64,000 nucleotides of DNA from Siccibacter turicensis LMG 23730. Its GTDB lineage: Bacteria > Pseudomonadota > Gammaproteobacteria > Enterobacterales > Enterobacteriaceae. The stretch covers positions 62,001-126,000 of the forward strand of contig NZ_AWFZ01000048.1 in the NCBI RefSeq assembly GCF_000463155.2. Reading direction: 5' to 3'. The position numbers and the translations under genes are program-made. Below are positions 1-9,223 of the stretch, in pieces; the first letter of the stretch is position 1, and the number at the start of each line of letters is the position of its first letter. Below the pieces are notes generated by a model that made no database searches, was not told the DNA's origin, and saw only the letters and a list, made by a program, of their open reading frames with translations.

Positions 1-271
1 CATGGTGGAGAAGCCTGCCAAAGTGACGGCGCTGATGGCGCAGTGGCTGGTCAACGGCTGGTGCCGCGAAACCATCTTCAACCTCAAGTTACCGATGAAA
101 AAACGCTATGAAGAGGTGTCGCAGAACCTGGCGTCGCTGCGCGAACAGCTCGATGCGCAGGGCATTGCCGCTCAGATTCAGGCGCGTCAGCTCTATCACG
201 ATCGTGAAGAGGTGACGGTGCACGTGCGGCGCATGTGGGCCGCGGTTGGCGGGCGTCGCGACGAGCGTTGA
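1..271 (+). CDS. rlmM: RlmM, 23S rRNA 2'-O-ribose methyltransferase (3' end only)
   Basis: Only the last 89 codons are inside the window; the gene starts upstream and the ATG at position 2 is an internal methionine. The residues match my recollection of the C-terminus of E. coli RlmM, including the ending VGGRRDER and the segment [16 protein letters not shown]. RlmM is an AdoMet-dependent enzyme that methylates the ribose of C2498 in 23S rRNA, acting on free rRNA during 50S assembly. The gene converges on xni. In E. coli K-12 the fucose genes lie between rlmM and xni; here only 161 bp separate them. Identity is confident from the C-terminus alone; the catalytic part cannot be inspected. Confidence 0.9.
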   Translation, partial: MVEKPAKVTALMAQWLVNGWCRETIFNLKLPMKKRYEEVSQNLASLREQLDAQGIAAQIQARQLYHDREEVTVHVRRMWAAVGGRRDER

Positions 272-432
272 GTGGCCGGTTTACCCTTATACGTCTGACG
301 TTTAAAGCGCCGCACGCTGTCTGCGCACCCCGCATCACCGCGGGGGTCGCGCAGGCAGGGCTGACCTGTCACTTTCCCCCCGATTTCTTGCCGGCATTCA
401 CGCGCTGACGTCGCGTTCTTCTCAACTACACC

Positions 433-1194
433 TCAGGTACGCGGCGTCAGCCGTAGCTGCTGTAAATTCCCGTCGAGCTGTAAATCGGTTCTCAGGCGCG
501 CAACCTCGCGGCAGGTAAAGGCGCTGTCGCGATGCGTTTCCAGCTTTTTGCGCCACTTCTCTGGCACCTCTGCCAGCCGATCGTAGAGCGCTTCCAGCGA
601 GCCGAACGCGTTAATCAGCTGCGTCGCGCTTTTCGGGCCGATGCCGGCCACGCCCGCTATTTTACTGCTGCCGATCCCCGCTAACCCCCAGAAATCCGGA
701 AGCTGAGCGGGAGCAACGCCAAACTCTGCAGCGATAAACGGCACGTCGAGCCAGCGCTTCTGGAAGTAGTCGCGGATGCGGATGTGGGGTGACAGCAGCT
801 GGCAGTAGCCTTTGTCGGTGGAAACGATTGTCGCCTCGTGACCGGCATCCGCTACCTTTACCGCAAGGGTAGCGGCCAGATCGTCCGCTTCGTTTCCCTC
901 CAGGTGCCAGCAGGCGACGCCTCTGGCGAGGAATGCCTCGCGCAGACGCGGCATCTCTGCCGCCAGATCGTCCGGCATCGGTGCGCGGCCCGCTTTGTAA
1001 TCGGGCAACAGCTGATGACGCCAGCCGCTGCTGCGCGCCTCGTCATCGAATACCGCCACCGCATGGGTGGGCTGAGACTGCACCAGCAGCTGCTCCAGGG
1101 CGCTAAGACAGCCATCGCGGCACGGCGAACCCTGCACCGCATGAATACGGCGAATCAGGTTGAGGGCATCAACAATCAATAAATGTACAGACAC
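433..1194 (-). CDS. xni: Xni, flap endonuclease-like protein (exonuclease IX)
   Basis: The protein has 253 residues, against 251 in E. coli. It belongs to the FEN/PIN 5'-nuclease superfamily, resembling the 5'-nuclease domain of DNA polymerase I. Visible signatures are the N-terminal [14 protein letters not shown], the acidic [22 protein letters not shown], and a helix-hairpin-helix [14 protein letters not shown] chose the GTG at 1194 because the next residues (SVHLLIVD) align with the family start and an AGGA lies about ten bases upstream; the frame stays open to 1290 but that extension is not family-like. The gene lies downstream of sdaB on the same strand, as in E. coli, and could be read through from it. 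The family is known to have flap-endonuclease activity. Confidence 0.93.
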   Translation of the reverse strand: MSVHLLIVDALNLIRRIHAVQGSPCRDGCLSALEQLLVQSQPTHAVAVFDDEARSSGWRHQLLPDYKAGRAPMPDDLAAEMPRLREAFLARGVACWHLEGNEADDLAATLAVKVADAGHEATIVSTDKGYCQLLSPHIRIRDYFQKRWLDVPFIAAEFGVAPAQLPDFWGLAGIGSSKIAGVAGIGPKSATQLINAFGSLEALYDRLAEVPEKWRKKLETHRDSAFTCREVARLRTDLQLDGNLQQLRLTPRT

Positions 1195-1298
1195 AACGAG
1201 CGCTTCCTGCATAACTGAGTGGCGTAAGTGTGGCATGTCAGGGCCGGGTGAGGCCAGGTGGGAAGTGTAAAACGGGAAAGCGGTTCGCAAATCAATGC

Positions 1299-1323
1299 GC
1301 CTCTACCCGTGACGGGCAGAGGC
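1299..1323 (-). terminator. Hairpin downstream of sdaB, possible terminator
   Basis: An inverted repeat has arms 1299-1309 and 1313-1323 with one internal mismatch, just beyond the sdaB stop. On the minus strand no good run of U follows, so it may be a weak terminator or a 3'-end stabiliser, leaving read-through into xni possible. Confidence 0.4.
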
Positions 1324-1333
1324 GTGAGAGGGA

Positions 1334-2701
1334 TCAATCGCAGGCGACAACCTTCAGCGCCAGTCCACCGCGTGAGGTTTCACGGTATTTGGCGTTCATG
1401 TCTTTACCGGTTTCGTACATGGTTTCGATAACCTTATCGAGGCATACGCGCGGATCGCTGGTGCGACGCATCGCCATGCGTGCCGCGTTGACCGCTTTGA
1501 CGGCGGCAATCGCGTTACGCTCGATGCAGGGCACCTGAACCTGGCCGGCGACGGGGTCGCAGGTCAGACCAAGGTTATGCTCCATGCCGATCTCGGCGGC
1601 GATAAACACCTGCGCCGGGCTGGCGCCCAGCAGCTCGGCCAGCCCTGCCGCTGCCATTGAGCAGGCGACGCCGACTTCACCCTGACAGCCCACTTCCGCA
1701 CCGGAGATCGAGGCGTTCATCTTATAAAGTGAGCCGATGGCGCTGGCCGCCAGCATATAGCGGGCAAGCGAGTTAGCATTCACTTCACGGATAAACTTGT
1801 CGTAGTACGCCAGCACCGCTGGAACAATCCCGCAGGCGCCGTTAGTCGGTGCGGTCACAACACGTCCGCCGGCGGCGTTCTCTTCGTTAACGGCCAGCGC
1901 AAAGACGTTGATCCAGTCTACGACGCTCATGGGGTCGGCGTTGGTTTTGTCCTGGCTCACCAGCATACGACGCAGGGCGGCCGCGCGACGCGGAACGCGC
2001 AGTTTCCCCGGCAGGACGCCTTCGGTGGTGGTGCCGCGCGCAATGCCGCCGCGCATCACGTCCCAGACACGGGCGAAGTGCGCGTTCAGTTCATCGGCGG
2101 TATGCAGCGCCAGCTCGTTTTTCATCATCAGCCCGGAGAGCGACAGGCCGGTTTCATTGCAGTGCTTTTGCAGATCGGCGGCGCTGTTGTACGGGTAGGG
2201 CACCGCGACGTCGGTCTCGTTGCTCTGCCCGAAATGGGCTTCGTCGACGATAAAGCCGCCGCCGATGGAGTAGTAGGTCTGGCTGTAGATCACCTGCTCG
2301 CCAGCCAGCGCGGTGATGCGCATGCCGTTTTCATGCAGCGACAGGTTATCCGCGTGGAAAACCATGCACTGATCCACCGGGAACGCCACCTCATGCTGAC
2401 CCTGCGCCAGCGACAGGCGTGAGTGGGTGTTCACATCCTGAATAAAGCCCGGAATCGCGTCGATGTCGACGGTGTCCGGCAGGTTGCCGGCCAGCCCCAT
2501 GATGATCGCGATGTCGGTGTGGTGACCTTTACCGGTCAGGGACAGCGAGCCGTAAACGTCAACCACCACGCGGGTGGTTTTATGCAGCAGGCCCTGGGCA
2601 ATCAGATCGTCGGTGAACTGTTTACCCGCTTTCATCGGCCCGACGGTGTGCGAGCTGGAGGGGCCAATACCGATTTTGAAGATGTCGAATACGCTAATCA
2701 T
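1334..2701 (-). CDS. sdaB: SdaB, L-serine dehydratase 2 (deaminase)
   Basis: SdaB converts L-serine to pyruvate and ammonia with an oxygen-sensitive [4Fe-4S] cluster. The length (455 residues) equals that of E. coli SdaB. The N-terminal half holds the beta domain starting SVFDIFKIGIGPSSSHTVGP. The C-terminal alpha domain carries the cysteines expected to bind the cluster, in NGACGIVPAVL and in CDPVAGQVQVPC. It follows sdaC on the same strand after 62 bp, giving an uptake-plus-degradation operon as in E. coli. A perfect GC-rich hairpin (2737-2756) in the gap could tune sdaB relative to sdaC. The order and neighbours favour sdaB over the paralogues sdaA or tdcG. Confidence 0.95.
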   Translation of the reverse strand: MISVFDIFKIGIGPSSSHTVGPMKAGKQFTDDLIAQGLLHKTTRVVVDVYGSLSLTGKGHHTDIAIIMGLAGNLPDTVDIDAIPGFIQDVNTHSRLSLAQGQHEVAFPVDQCMVFHADNLSLHENGMRITALAGEQVIYSQTYYSIGGGFIVDEAHFGQSNETDVAVPYPYNSAADLQKHCNETGLSLSGLMMKNELALHTADELNAHFARVWDVMRGGIARGTTTEGVLPGKLRVPRRAAALRRMLVSQDKTNADPMSVVDWINVFALAVNEENAAGGRVVTAPTNGACGIVPAVLAYYDKFIREVNANSLARYMLAASAIGSLYKMNASISGAEVGCQGEVGVACSMAAAGLAELLGASPAQVFIAAEIGMEHNLGLTCDPVAGQVQVPCIERNAIAAVKAVNAARMAMRRTSDPRVCLDKVIETMYETGKDMNAKYRETSRGGLALKVVACD

Positions 2702-2736
2702 GATGCATCCATGATAAGTAAAAAGGTGTGTGAAAG

Positions 2737-2756
2737 GCGCCGCCGGACGGCGGCGC
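2737..2756 (-). terminator. Perfect hairpin between sdaC and sdaB
   Basis: An 8-bp perfect GC stem (2737-2744 with 2749-2756) closes a four-base loop. Read on the minus strand it is followed by CTTTCACACACC, which is only partly U-rich. It could be an attenuator or a processing barrier between the two cistrons. Confidence 0.4.
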
Positions 2757-2763
2757 AGAAGTC

Positions 2764-4053
2764 TTAGCTGAAGAGGGAGTAGAAGATCGCTGAGATAGCG
2801 ATGAGACCCATGATAACCACGAAGACGTTGCTGATGTGGCCGCTGTATTTACGCATCGCCGGAACTTTAGCAATGGCGTACATCGGCATCAGGAACAGAA
2901 TCATCGCGATGATCGGGCCACCCATGGTTTCAATCATGCCCAGGATGCTCGGGTTCAGCGTGGCAACAATCCAGGTGGTGACCAGCATGAACGCAGCGGT
3001 AATGCGGTTCAGCTTGTTTACTTCAATGGTTTTACCTTTGCTGCGCAGTGACTTAATCACCATACCATTGAAGCCTTCACGCGCGCCCAGGTAGTGGCCG
3101 AGGAAGGATTTGGTAATCGCGATAATCGCAATGATCGGTGCCATCCAGGCGATGATCGGCGCATTAAAGTGGTTTGCCAGGTAAGACAGAATAGAGATGT
3201 TCTGCTCTTTCGCCGCCGCCAGATCCGCCGGGGAGAGGCTCAGCACGCAGCTGAACACGAAGAACATCACGGTCAGCACCATCATGATGTGGGCATAGGC
3301 CAGAATCTTAGAGCACTTCTTCTCGGCACCCGCGCCGTACTCTTCACGTTTTGCTACGGCAAAGGAAGAGATGATCGGGGAGTGGTTGAAGGAGAACACC
3401 ATTACCGGAATTGCCAGCCACAAGGTCATCCACAGACCGTTACCGGTAGTCGTCGCGCCGCTCAGGCTGAGGGTATCCAGCGCTGCACCGTGCCACTGCG
3501 GGATCAGGTAGCAGGCCAGCAGCATCAGAGCGGCCACAAACGGGAACACCAGCACGCTCATCGCTTTCACAATCATCTGCTCACCGAAACGCACGATGGT
3601 CATCATACCGATGATGAGGATCAGTGCCAGCAGCGCACGCGGCGGCGAAACCAGACCCAGCTGGTGGGTAATGAAGCTGTCGACGGTGTTGGTAATCGCC
3701 ACGCTATATACCAGCAGAATCGGGTAGATAGCGAAGAAGTAGAGCAGGGTAATCAGTTTACCGGCGCCCACACCGAAATGTTCTTCTACAACTTCAGTGA
3801 TGTCTTCGCCTGGGTTTTTACCGGACAGCACGAAGCGGGTCAGGCCGCGGTGTGCGAAGTAGGTCATCGGGAACGCCAGGATCGCCATGATGATCAGCGG
3901 GATCATGCCGCCAACACCGGCGTTAATTGGCAGGAAGAGCACACCGGCGCCGATGGCGGTGCCGTAGAGGCCCAACATCCACATGGTGTCAGTTTTGCGC
4001 CATCCGCTTGTCTTTTCGACGGAGGCAACCGTGCTGGTTTGAATATTTTCCAT
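2764..4053 (-). CDS. sdaC: SdaC, serine/proton symporter
   Basis: This 429-residue inner-membrane protein belongs to the HAAAP (STP) amino-acid transporter family and takes up L-serine. It shows about eleven hydrophobic segments, beginning with the strongly conserved [20 protein letters not shown], and ends in a hydrophobic helix ([15 protein letters not shown]). The ATG at 4053 is preferred because AGGAG lies six bases upstream and the length then equals E. coli SdaC; an in-frame extension to 4119 reads like leader sequence. It is the first gene of the sdaC-sdaB operon. A CRP-like site at 4208-4223 fits the known catabolite control of sdaC in E. coli. Confidence 0.95.
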   Translation of the reverse strand: MENIQTSTVASVEKTSGWRKTDTMWMLGLYGTAIGAGVLFLPINAGVGGMIPLIIMAILAFPMTYFAHRGLTRFVLSGKNPGEDITEVVEEHFGVGAGKLITLLYFFAIYPILLVYSVAITNTVDSFITHQLGLVSPPRALLALILIIGMMTIVRFGEQMIVKAMSVLVFPFVAALMLLACYLIPQWHGAALDTLSLSGATTTGNGLWMTLWLAIPVMVFSFNHSPIISSFAVAKREEYGAGAEKKCSKILAYAHIMMVLTVMFFVFSCVLSLSPADLAAAKEQNISILSYLANHFNAPIIAWMAPIIAIIAITKSFLGHYLGAREGFNGMVIKSLRSKGKTIEVNKLNRITAAFMLVTTWIVATLNPSILGMIETMGGPIIAMILFLMPMYAIAKVPAMRKYSGHISNVFVVIMGLIAISAIFYSLFS

Positions 4054-4207
4054 TTTTTCTCCTGGAGGAACGTAAATGCGATCAATAGTCAGATATAACG
4101 AAATTTTAACAGTCAACAATATGAAAAATTGTTTAAGACGCTTTCTTTATAATTTTTAGCCGGAACTGTTTGCGGGCGGAAAGATACATATAAGTTATCA
4201 ATCTATC

Positions 4208-4223
4208 AGTGATCGCGATCTCA
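4208..4223 (-). promoter_or_regulatory. CRP-like binding site upstream of sdaC
   Basis: The sequence AGTGATCGCGATCTCA matches TGTGA-N6-TCACA at four of five positions in each half-site, with the correct 6-bp spacing and symmetric core. It lies about 155 bp upstream of the sdaC start. CRP control of sdaC is known in E. coli; occupancy here is inferred. Confidence 0.5.
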
Positions 4224-4481
4224 ATTGCAATAATCTACTTATTAGGTAGCTATTCCTGGATCATTCCCCCAACAGATCGGTTTTCCACGACATTATATGG
4301 GCGTGAAGGCTACCACCAATGGCGTATGCAATAAATGCAGCCCTGACCAGATTCAGATATTTATCTGTTTTCATGAGATTAAGCAGCATATTGAGTCGGA
4401 TTAAACTCAACTTTCTGAATAAATATGAGCAGGGACGCAGCCGTACAGGCCATTATTGATAAGTATTAGATATGGATAAGG

Positions 4482-4503
4482 GCGGACAGCGCAGGCTGTC
4501 CGC
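4482..4503 (-). terminator. Hairpin after ppnN
   Basis: A perfect 9-bp inverted repeat (4482-4490 with 4495-4503, loop GCAG) lies ten bases beyond the ppnN stop. No clear run of U follows on the minus strand, so termination strength is uncertain. Confidence 0.5.
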
Positions 4504-4512
4504 AGAGGAATA

Positions 4513-5877
4513 TCAGGTGCAGATTTCGTAGCAGGGGATATAGGCCGTGCCGGGGAGTTTCATGCGATGTTGCGCCACAAAGCCCTGGAGCAGATCGTCC
4601 ATGCGCAGCATCATCTGGCGATCGCCGTGAATCTTATAGGGTCCGTAGGTTTCGATGGCTTTAATACCAACCTCTTTCACGTTCCCGGCCACGATACCCG
4701 AGAAGGCGCGGCGCAGGTCGGCTGCCAGCTGTTCAGCCGGACGATCCGGGTAGAGATTCAGGTTAGCCATGTTGGCGTGGGTCGGTTCAAACGGAACCTG
4801 TAAATCCGGGGCGATGCGTATTGACCAGTTAAAGCTGTAGGCATCGCCGGTTTCACGGCGGTTCTCTTTCACCAGCGGCATCGCGTTTTTCATCTGCCGC
4901 GCCACTTCGGCGGCGTCGTCAATAATCACGCGATAGTAGCGGCGCGCCTGCTCGCCAAGCGTGCTGACGACAAACTCATCCAGCACCCGGAAGTAGTCGG
5001 CGCTTTCACGCGGGCCGGTGAGGATAAGCGGCAGAACCTGATTATCGTTGTGTGGATTCATCAGAATCCCCAGCAGATAGAGCAGCTCCTCAGCGGTGCC
5101 GACCCCGCCCGGGAAGATGATGATGCCGTGCGCGATGCGAACAAACGCTTCCAGACGCTTTTCGATGTCCGGCATGATAATCAGCTCGTTCACCAGCGGG
5201 TTAGGCGGCTCGGCGGCAATGATGGACGGTTCGGTCATGCCGATGAAGCGCCCCTCTTTGTAGCGCTGCTGAGCGTGCCCGACCGCGGCGCCTTTCATCG
5301 GCGCTTCCATGGCTCCCGGCCCGCAGCCGGTGCAGATATTCAGCTCCCGCAGGCCCAGCTGAGTGCCGACGCGGCGGGCGTAGAGATACTCTTTTTCATT
5401 GATGGAGTGGCCACCCCAGCACACCACCATGCTCGGCGCTTCGCCGACGTGCAGCGCACGCGCGTTGCGCAGAATGGAAAACACCAGGTTGGTGATGTGG
5501 GTGGAGTCTTCTACATCGAGGTGCTGAAAGCGTCCGGCGTTGCTTATCTGGCCGCTGACGAACAAAATATCGCGCAGCACCGCAAACAGGTTCGCCTGCA
5601 GGGCGCGGATCAGACGCCCATCAACGAACGCCTCTTCCGGGGGATTGATCAGTTCGAGCTTAACGCCACGCTCGCGGCGCAGCACGTTAATGTCGAAATT
5701 TTCGAAACGCGACAGCAGCTCTTTACTGCTGTCGGTCTGGCTGCCTGAGTTGAGTACCGCAAGGGAACAGTTGCGAAAGAGCTGGTAGATATCGCTGCTG
5801 GCGGTGCGCTTGAGCATATCGACTTCCAGCTGCGACAGCATATCCATAGAGCCAAGCGGGCTAATCTGTGTAATCAA
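4513..5877 (-). CDS. ppnN: PpnN, nucleotide 5'-monophosphate nucleosidase
   Basis: PpnN (formerly YgdH) hydrolyses purine and pyrimidine 5'-monophosphates to the base and ribose 5-phosphate. In E. coli it is a (p)ppGpp-binding enzyme that shifts nucleotide salvage during stress. The protein has 454 residues, the family length. It has an N-terminal helical domain, a central LOG-like Rossmann domain containing the PGGVGTAEE nucleotide-binding motif, and a C-terminal domain of unknown role. The preceding segment ([20 protein letters not shown]) is the typical phosphate loop region. It stands alone between sdaC and queF. relA, whose product makes its regulator, lies 14 kb away in this window. Confidence 0.93.
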   Translation of the reverse strand: MITQISPLGSMDMLSQLEVDMLKRTASSDIYQLFRNCSLAVLNSGSQTDSSKELLSRFENFDINVLRRERGVKLELINPPEEAFVDGRLIRALQANLFAVLRDILFVSGQISNAGRFQHLDVEDSTHITNLVFSILRNARALHVGEAPSMVVCWGGHSINEKEYLYARRVGTQLGLRELNICTGCGPGAMEAPMKGAAVGHAQQRYKEGRFIGMTEPSIIAAEPPNPLVNELIIMPDIEKRLEAFVRIAHGIIIFPGGVGTAEELLYLLGILMNPHNDNQVLPLILTGPRESADYFRVLDEFVVSTLGEQARRYYRVIIDDAAEVARQMKNAMPLVKENRRETGDAYSFNWSIRIAPDLQVPFEPTHANMANLNLYPDRPAEQLAADLRRAFSGIVAGNVKEVGIKAIETYGPYKIHGDRQMMLRMDDLLQGFVAQHRMKLPGTAYIPCYEICT

Positions 5878-5988
5878 GCTATCTCCTTATGGGGCGATGT
5901 ATGCCGCGCCCTGGAGTTACAATAGCCCTGGCGTCTTCACTTTAACAACCGGCGGGAACGAAATTCCCGCATATTGTTTTTCCGACGT

Positions 5989-6834
5989 TTACTGACGCAC
6001 CAGCCGCCCGGTTGCCGGGGTAAACGGAACGTTGCTACGCCACGGATTGATATCCAGCCCGCCGCGACGGGTGTAGCGCGCATAAACGCTCAACGCCTGC
6101 GGCTGGCAAAAGCGCTGAACGTCGTTGAAAATGCGCTCAACGCACTGCTCGTGGAACTCATTGTGATGGCGGAAGGAGACCAGATAGCGCAGCAGCTTCT
6201 CACGGTCGATTTTCGGCCCGCGATAGCGGATCTGCACCGAACCCCAGTCCGGCTGGTTGGTGATAAGGCAGTTGGATTTCAGCAGATGGCTGACCAGGGT
6301 TTCGTCAACCATCGCCTCACCCGCCGCGCCTGAAAGGTAATCGGCGTTAAACGCGTAGCTGTCGATAGCGATATCCTGATCGTCAATGCACTCGCCCTCG
6401 AAACGGGCCAGCGGTGCGCCCTCGACGTCATCCAGACGCATCAGTTTCACCGTCACCGTACCCTGGGCGCAGGCGCTGAGATCGCGCTCAAGGGTGGCAC
6501 GCACCTGCTCCCACGAGTCGAAACGCGTCTGGTTAAAACTGTTGAGGTAGAGCTTAAAGCTCTTCGACTCCACCAGATTGACGCTGGTCGCGTTCAGCTC
6601 CACCAGGCCGACCGCCACCTGCGGCAGCCCGCGGGCGTTAAGCCACGACAGTTCGTACAGCGTCCAGATATCGCCGCCGTGAAAGGGCAGGGCGTCATCG
6701 TGCAGCCCGAGCGGCAGTCGGTTCATGCTGCGCGGCACCGCCTGAAGCAGCGTGGCGTCATAAACATCGCGATAGTCGGTCGATTTTCCCAGCGTCAGGC
6801 CTTGCAGCGCCTGATGATTTTCGTAAGAGGACAT
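5989..6834 (-). CDS. queF: QueF, NADPH-dependent preQ0 reductase
   Basis: QueF reduces the nitrile 7-cyano-7-deazaguanine (preQ0) to the amine preQ1 with NADPH, a step in queuosine tRNA modification. The 281-residue size marks the long, bimodular proteobacterial type. The substrate signature [15 protein letters not shown] starts near residue 89. The catalytic cysteine is Cys-189 in [16 protein letters not shown]. The C-terminal half has the conserved [17 protein letters not shown]. The gene is divergent from syd, with 69 bp between the two starts that must hold both promoters. queE and queD, earlier steps of the same pathway, are also in this window. Confidence 0.95.
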   Translation of the reverse strand: MSSYENHQALQGLTLGKSTDYRDVYDATLLQAVPRSMNRLPLGLHDDALPFHGGDIWTLYELSWLNARGLPQVAVGLVELNATSVNLVESKSFKLYLNSFNQTRFDSWEQVRATLERDLSACAQGTVTVKLMRLDDVEGAPLARFEGECIDDQDIAIDSYAFNADYLSGAAGEAMVDETLVSHLLKSNCLITNQPDWGSVQIRYRGPKIDREKLLRYLVSFRHHNEFHEQCVERIFNDVQRFCQPQALSVYARYTRRGGLDINPWRSNVPFTPATGRLVRQ

Positions 6835-6903
6835 GTGTCACCGTGATAAAGCAGGTAGAATATTTCGTTCACCATAGTGTACCAGACGATAAGGACGAAC
6901 GGC

Positions 6904-7449
6904 GTGGAGAGTGAAGTACAGCAGGCCCTGCGGGCTTTTACGTCGCGTTACAGCGCGGCTTTTCAGGCAGCACACGGCACGCTGCCCGCCAGTGAGGCAT
7001 TGTATGGCGTGCCTTCTCCCTGTATTGTCGCCACCGGAGACGGCCAGGTGCAGTGGCAGCCCGCGGCCTGGGTGGGTGACACGCGGTTAAGCGGCGTGGA
7101 AAGCGCGCTGGAGCTGGTGGTTCAGCCAGCGGTTCATGATTTCTATACCACGCAGTTTGCCGGCGATATGCCTGCCCGCTTCGATAATCTGCCGCTCACC
7201 CTGTTACAGGCGTGGAGTGAAGACGACGCCATTCGTATGCAGGAAAATCTCATCGGCCACCTGGTGACCCAGAAGCGCCTTAAGCTTTCGCCCACGCTGT
7301 TTATCGCCACGCTGGACGATGAAATGGAAGTGGTATCGGTGTGCAACCTGACCGGCGAGGTGCTGCATGAAAAGCTTGGCACCCGGCAGCGCACCCCTCT
7401 TTCGCCCTCGCTGGCGCTGTTTATCGAAAGCCTGAGTCCTGCGGTATAG
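6904..7449 (+). CDS. syd: Syd, SecY-interacting protein
   Basis: Syd is a small soluble protein that binds cytoplasmic loops of SecY and may monitor assembly of the SecYEG translocon. The protein has 181 residues, equal to E. coli. Conserved stretches are YGVPSPCI, the [10 protein letters not shown] block and [17 protein letters not shown] chose the GTG at 6904 because AAGGA lies a suitable distance upstream and the length then matches; the frame is open to 6877 but the added residues are not family-like. It is followed by csrB, the same arrangement as in E. coli. Confidence 0.92.
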   Translation: MESEVQQALRAFTSRYSAAFQAAHGTLPASEALYGVPSPCIVATGDGQVQWQPAAWVGDTRLSGVESALELVVQPAVHDFYTTQFAGDMPARFDNLPLTLLQAWSEDDAIRMQENLIGHLVTQKRLKLSPTLFIATLDDEMEVVSVCNLTGEVLHEKLGTRQRTPLSPSLALFIESLSPAV

Positions 7450-7468
7450 GTCTGTTTACCCGTATCCT

Positions 7469-7486
7469 TGTGAGACATCTCTTACA
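7469..7486 (+). promoter_or_regulatory. UvrY (SirA) binding site of csrB
   Basis: The 18-base sequence TGTGAGACATCTCTTACA is a near-perfect inverted repeat. It matches the TGTAAG-N6-CTTACA type site bound by phosphorylated UvrY/SirA upstream of csrB in E. coli and Salmonella. It sits about 180-195 bp before the predicted csrB start, the distance I recall for E. coli. BarA, which phosphorylates UvrY, is encoded at 15489-18257. Confidence 0.75.
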
Positions 7487-7662
7487 CGGGCTGTGAGAGA
7501 TAGATGCTTTGTAAGAAAAGGATGAAGCGCGCGTTTTTGTTAATGTTTTTACTAAACAATGAGTTAATGACGCTCTGCCTACTTTCAAACGAAACGTCAA
7601 CACCAGATTTGTCTTAAGGTGCCTTGTAAGACAGGCCGTAATCTACGATTCTATATCTCGCC

Positions 7663-8028
7663 AACAGGACGTTGTGCATATGAAGCGAACATCAGGATGA
7701 TGGCGCGTCATGTCAGGAATACACCAGAAGGTGCTGCAAGGATAGTGCTTCGGGACGAAGCAGAGGATAACGCAGGATAGCGTAAGGGACACCTCCAGGA
7801 AGGAGATTGGGAGCCGAGAGGATGTTCGGTGGGTCAGGATGACCAGGGATGATGTGTCAGGGGGGTGACACACATTGATTGTCAGGATGATATGCGCAGG
7901 ACGCGGTACAAGGATTGTCGGTCAGGAGACCACAGGAAAAGTTTTCAAGGACGAGCAGGGAGCAACAATGTAGCTGGACTGCTGCGAAACGAAACCGGGA
8001 GCACTGCGTAAGCAGTGCTCCCTTTTTT
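7663..8028 (+). ncRNA. csrB: CsrB, CsrA-sequestering regulatory RNA
   Basis: The syd-yqcC gap holds an RNA gene of about 366 nt rather than a protein gene. Reading through it I count 23 GGA motifs, many as CAGGAT or AAGGA and several in hairpin loops, as in E. coli CsrB, which binds many CsrA dimers and so relieves CsrA repression or activation of target mRNAs. The 3' part (GAGCAGGGAGCAACA, then a CTGCGAAACGAA segment) closely resembles E. coli CsrB as I remember it. It ends in a strong intrinsic terminator (7997-8028). The 5' end is approximate, placed after an AT-rich -10-like element near 7650-7657. The position between syd and yqcC is the conserved one. Confidence 0.93.
7997..8028 (+). 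terminator. Intrinsic terminator of csrB
   Basis: A perfect 11-bp stem (7997-8007 with 8012-8022) closes a GTAA loop and is followed by TTTTTT. It ends the CsrB RNA. Confidence 0.92.
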
Positions 8029-8095
8029 ATGCCTTTTTCGCCGCCTGCGCTGGCATGTTATGCTATGCGCCCTTTGTTTATCCGTTCAGGTCATC

Positions 8096-8425
8096 ATGGA
8101 ACACCACAATCGTATACGCCGACAGCTGGTGCGTATTGAAGACGTACTGCGCGAACACCAGCAGTGGCAGCCCACGGCGCCAGACGCTGCCGCTTTTGAA
8201 AGTACTCAACCTTTTTGCATGGATACCCTGACGCCGCACGAGTGGCTGCAGTGGGTTCTGCTGCCCCGCATGCACGCCATCCTCGACGGTGGACTCCCGC
8301 TGCCCGGCGCGTTTGCGGTGGCCCCGTATTATGAAATGGCGCTGGAAAGCACCCAACCCGGACGCGACGCGCTGCTCGTGGTCCTGCTGGATCTCGATAA
8401 GCTCATCGCCGGTGACGACGCGTGA
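8096..8425 (+). CDS. yqcC: YqcC family protein
   Basis: This is a small 109-residue protein of the YqcC family, the same length as in E. coli; its function is not established. Conserved features are STQPFCMDTL, EWLQWVLLPRMH and LPGAFAVAPYYEMAL, giving a helical, tryptophan-rich core. I chose the ATG at 8096; the frame is open to 8015 but that part overlaps the csrB terminator. Its stop codon overlaps the GTG start of truC by four bases, so the two are translationally coupled. A link to RNA modification is only suggested by that coupling. Confidence 0.88.
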   Translation: MEHHNRIRRQLVRIEDVLREHQQWQPTAPDAAAFESTQPFCMDTLTPHEWLQWVLLPRMHAILDGGLPLPGAFAVAPYYEMALESTQPGRDALLVVLLDLDKLIAGDDA

Positions 8426-9210
8426 CGCTGGAAGTGCTTTATCAGGACGAGTGGCTGATCGCCATTAATAAGCCCTCCGGCTGGCTGGTCCACCGTAGCT
8501 GGCTGGATCGCGATGAGAAAGTGGTGGTGATGCAAACCGTGCGCGATCAGATTGGGCAGCACGTTTTCACCGTTCACCGCCTTGATCGTCCCACCTCCGG
8601 CGTCCTGTTAATGGGCCTGTCGAGCGAAGTGGGGCACCTGCTCTCCCGCCAGTTTGAACAGCATCAGATTCAGAAGCGCTATCATGCCGTGGTGCGCGGC
8701 TGGCTGGAAGGGGAAGCCGTGCTGGATTATCCGCTGGTGGAAGAGCTGGACAAGATTGCCGACAAATTTTCCCGGGGCGATAAAGATCCGCAGCCGGCGG
8801 TGACCCACTACAAGGGGCTGGCAACGGTAGAGATGCCGCTGGCTACGGGCCGCTACCCGACCACGCGCTACGGCCTGGTTGAGCTTGAGCCTCAAACCGG
8901 CCGCAAGCACCAGCTGCGCCGCCACCTTTCTCATCTGCGTCATCCCATCATCGGCGACTCAAAGCATGGCGATCTGCGCCAGAATCGCGCCGCCGCGGAG
9001 CACTTTGGTTGCAACCGGCTGATGCTGCACGCCAGCCGTCTGACGCTCACCCATCCGGTGACCGGCCAGCCGCTGACCATTGATGCCGGGCTGGACCGCG
9101 TCTGGATGGATGCCCTGTCACACTTTGGCTGGCGTGGACATCTCCCTGAAATCGAAAGGGTTGAGTTTCCCGATGCCAGCGGTCAGGATGACGACACGCA
9201 GTTTGACTAA
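8422..9210 (+). CDS. truC: TruC, tRNA pseudouridine(65) synthase
   Basis: TruC isomerises U65 in the T-stem of certain tRNAs to pseudouridine. The 262-residue protein is a single RluA-type catalytic domain. The motif HRLDRPTSGVLLM contains the catalytic aspartate, and the distal motif GLVELEPQTGRKHQLRRHL is typical of the family. No S4 domain is visible, as expected for TruC. Translation starts at a GTG overlapping the yqcC stop (GTGA), and yqcA follows 13 bp later, so yqcC-truC-yqcA form one operon. The position and neighbours favour TruC over other RluA paralogues. Confidence 0.93.
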   Translation: MTLEVLYQDEWLIAINKPSGWLVHRSWLDRDEKVVVMQTVRDQIGQHVFTVHRLDRPTSGVLLMGLSSEVGHLLSRQFEQHQIQKRYHAVVRGWLEGEAVLDYPLVEELDKIADKFSRGDKDPQPAVTHYKGLATVEMPLATGRYPTTRYGLVELEPQTGRKHQLRRHLSHLRHPIIGDSKHGDLRQNRAAAEHFGCNRLMLHASRLTLTHPVTGQPLTIDAGLDRVWMDALSHFGWRGHLPEIERVEFPDASGQDDDTQFD

Positions 9211-9223
9211 TCAGGAGTGAATC

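Larger units (their letters stand above)
4054..4512. promoter_or_regulatory. Long AT-rich upstream region of sdaCB
   Basis: This 459-bp interval holds the sdaC leader and control region; the gene on the other side, ppnN, points towards it, so all promoters here should serve sdaC. I see the sdaC ribosome site just upstream of 4053, a CRP-like palindrome (4208-4223) and the hairpin after ppnN (4482-4503). There is no convincing gene. Confidence 0.6.

Noticed and set aside
3094-4098. A 334-codon plus-strand frame opposite sdaC
   Set aside because: It is the complement of conserved transmembrane codons of sdaC and gives a His/Gln/Arg-rich product with no family features.
7663-7990. Many CAGGA/AAGGA repeats read as a minisatellite or as protein-coding frames
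   Set aside because: The pattern, position between syd and yqcC, and terminator identify CsrB; no frame across it has a credible start and product.
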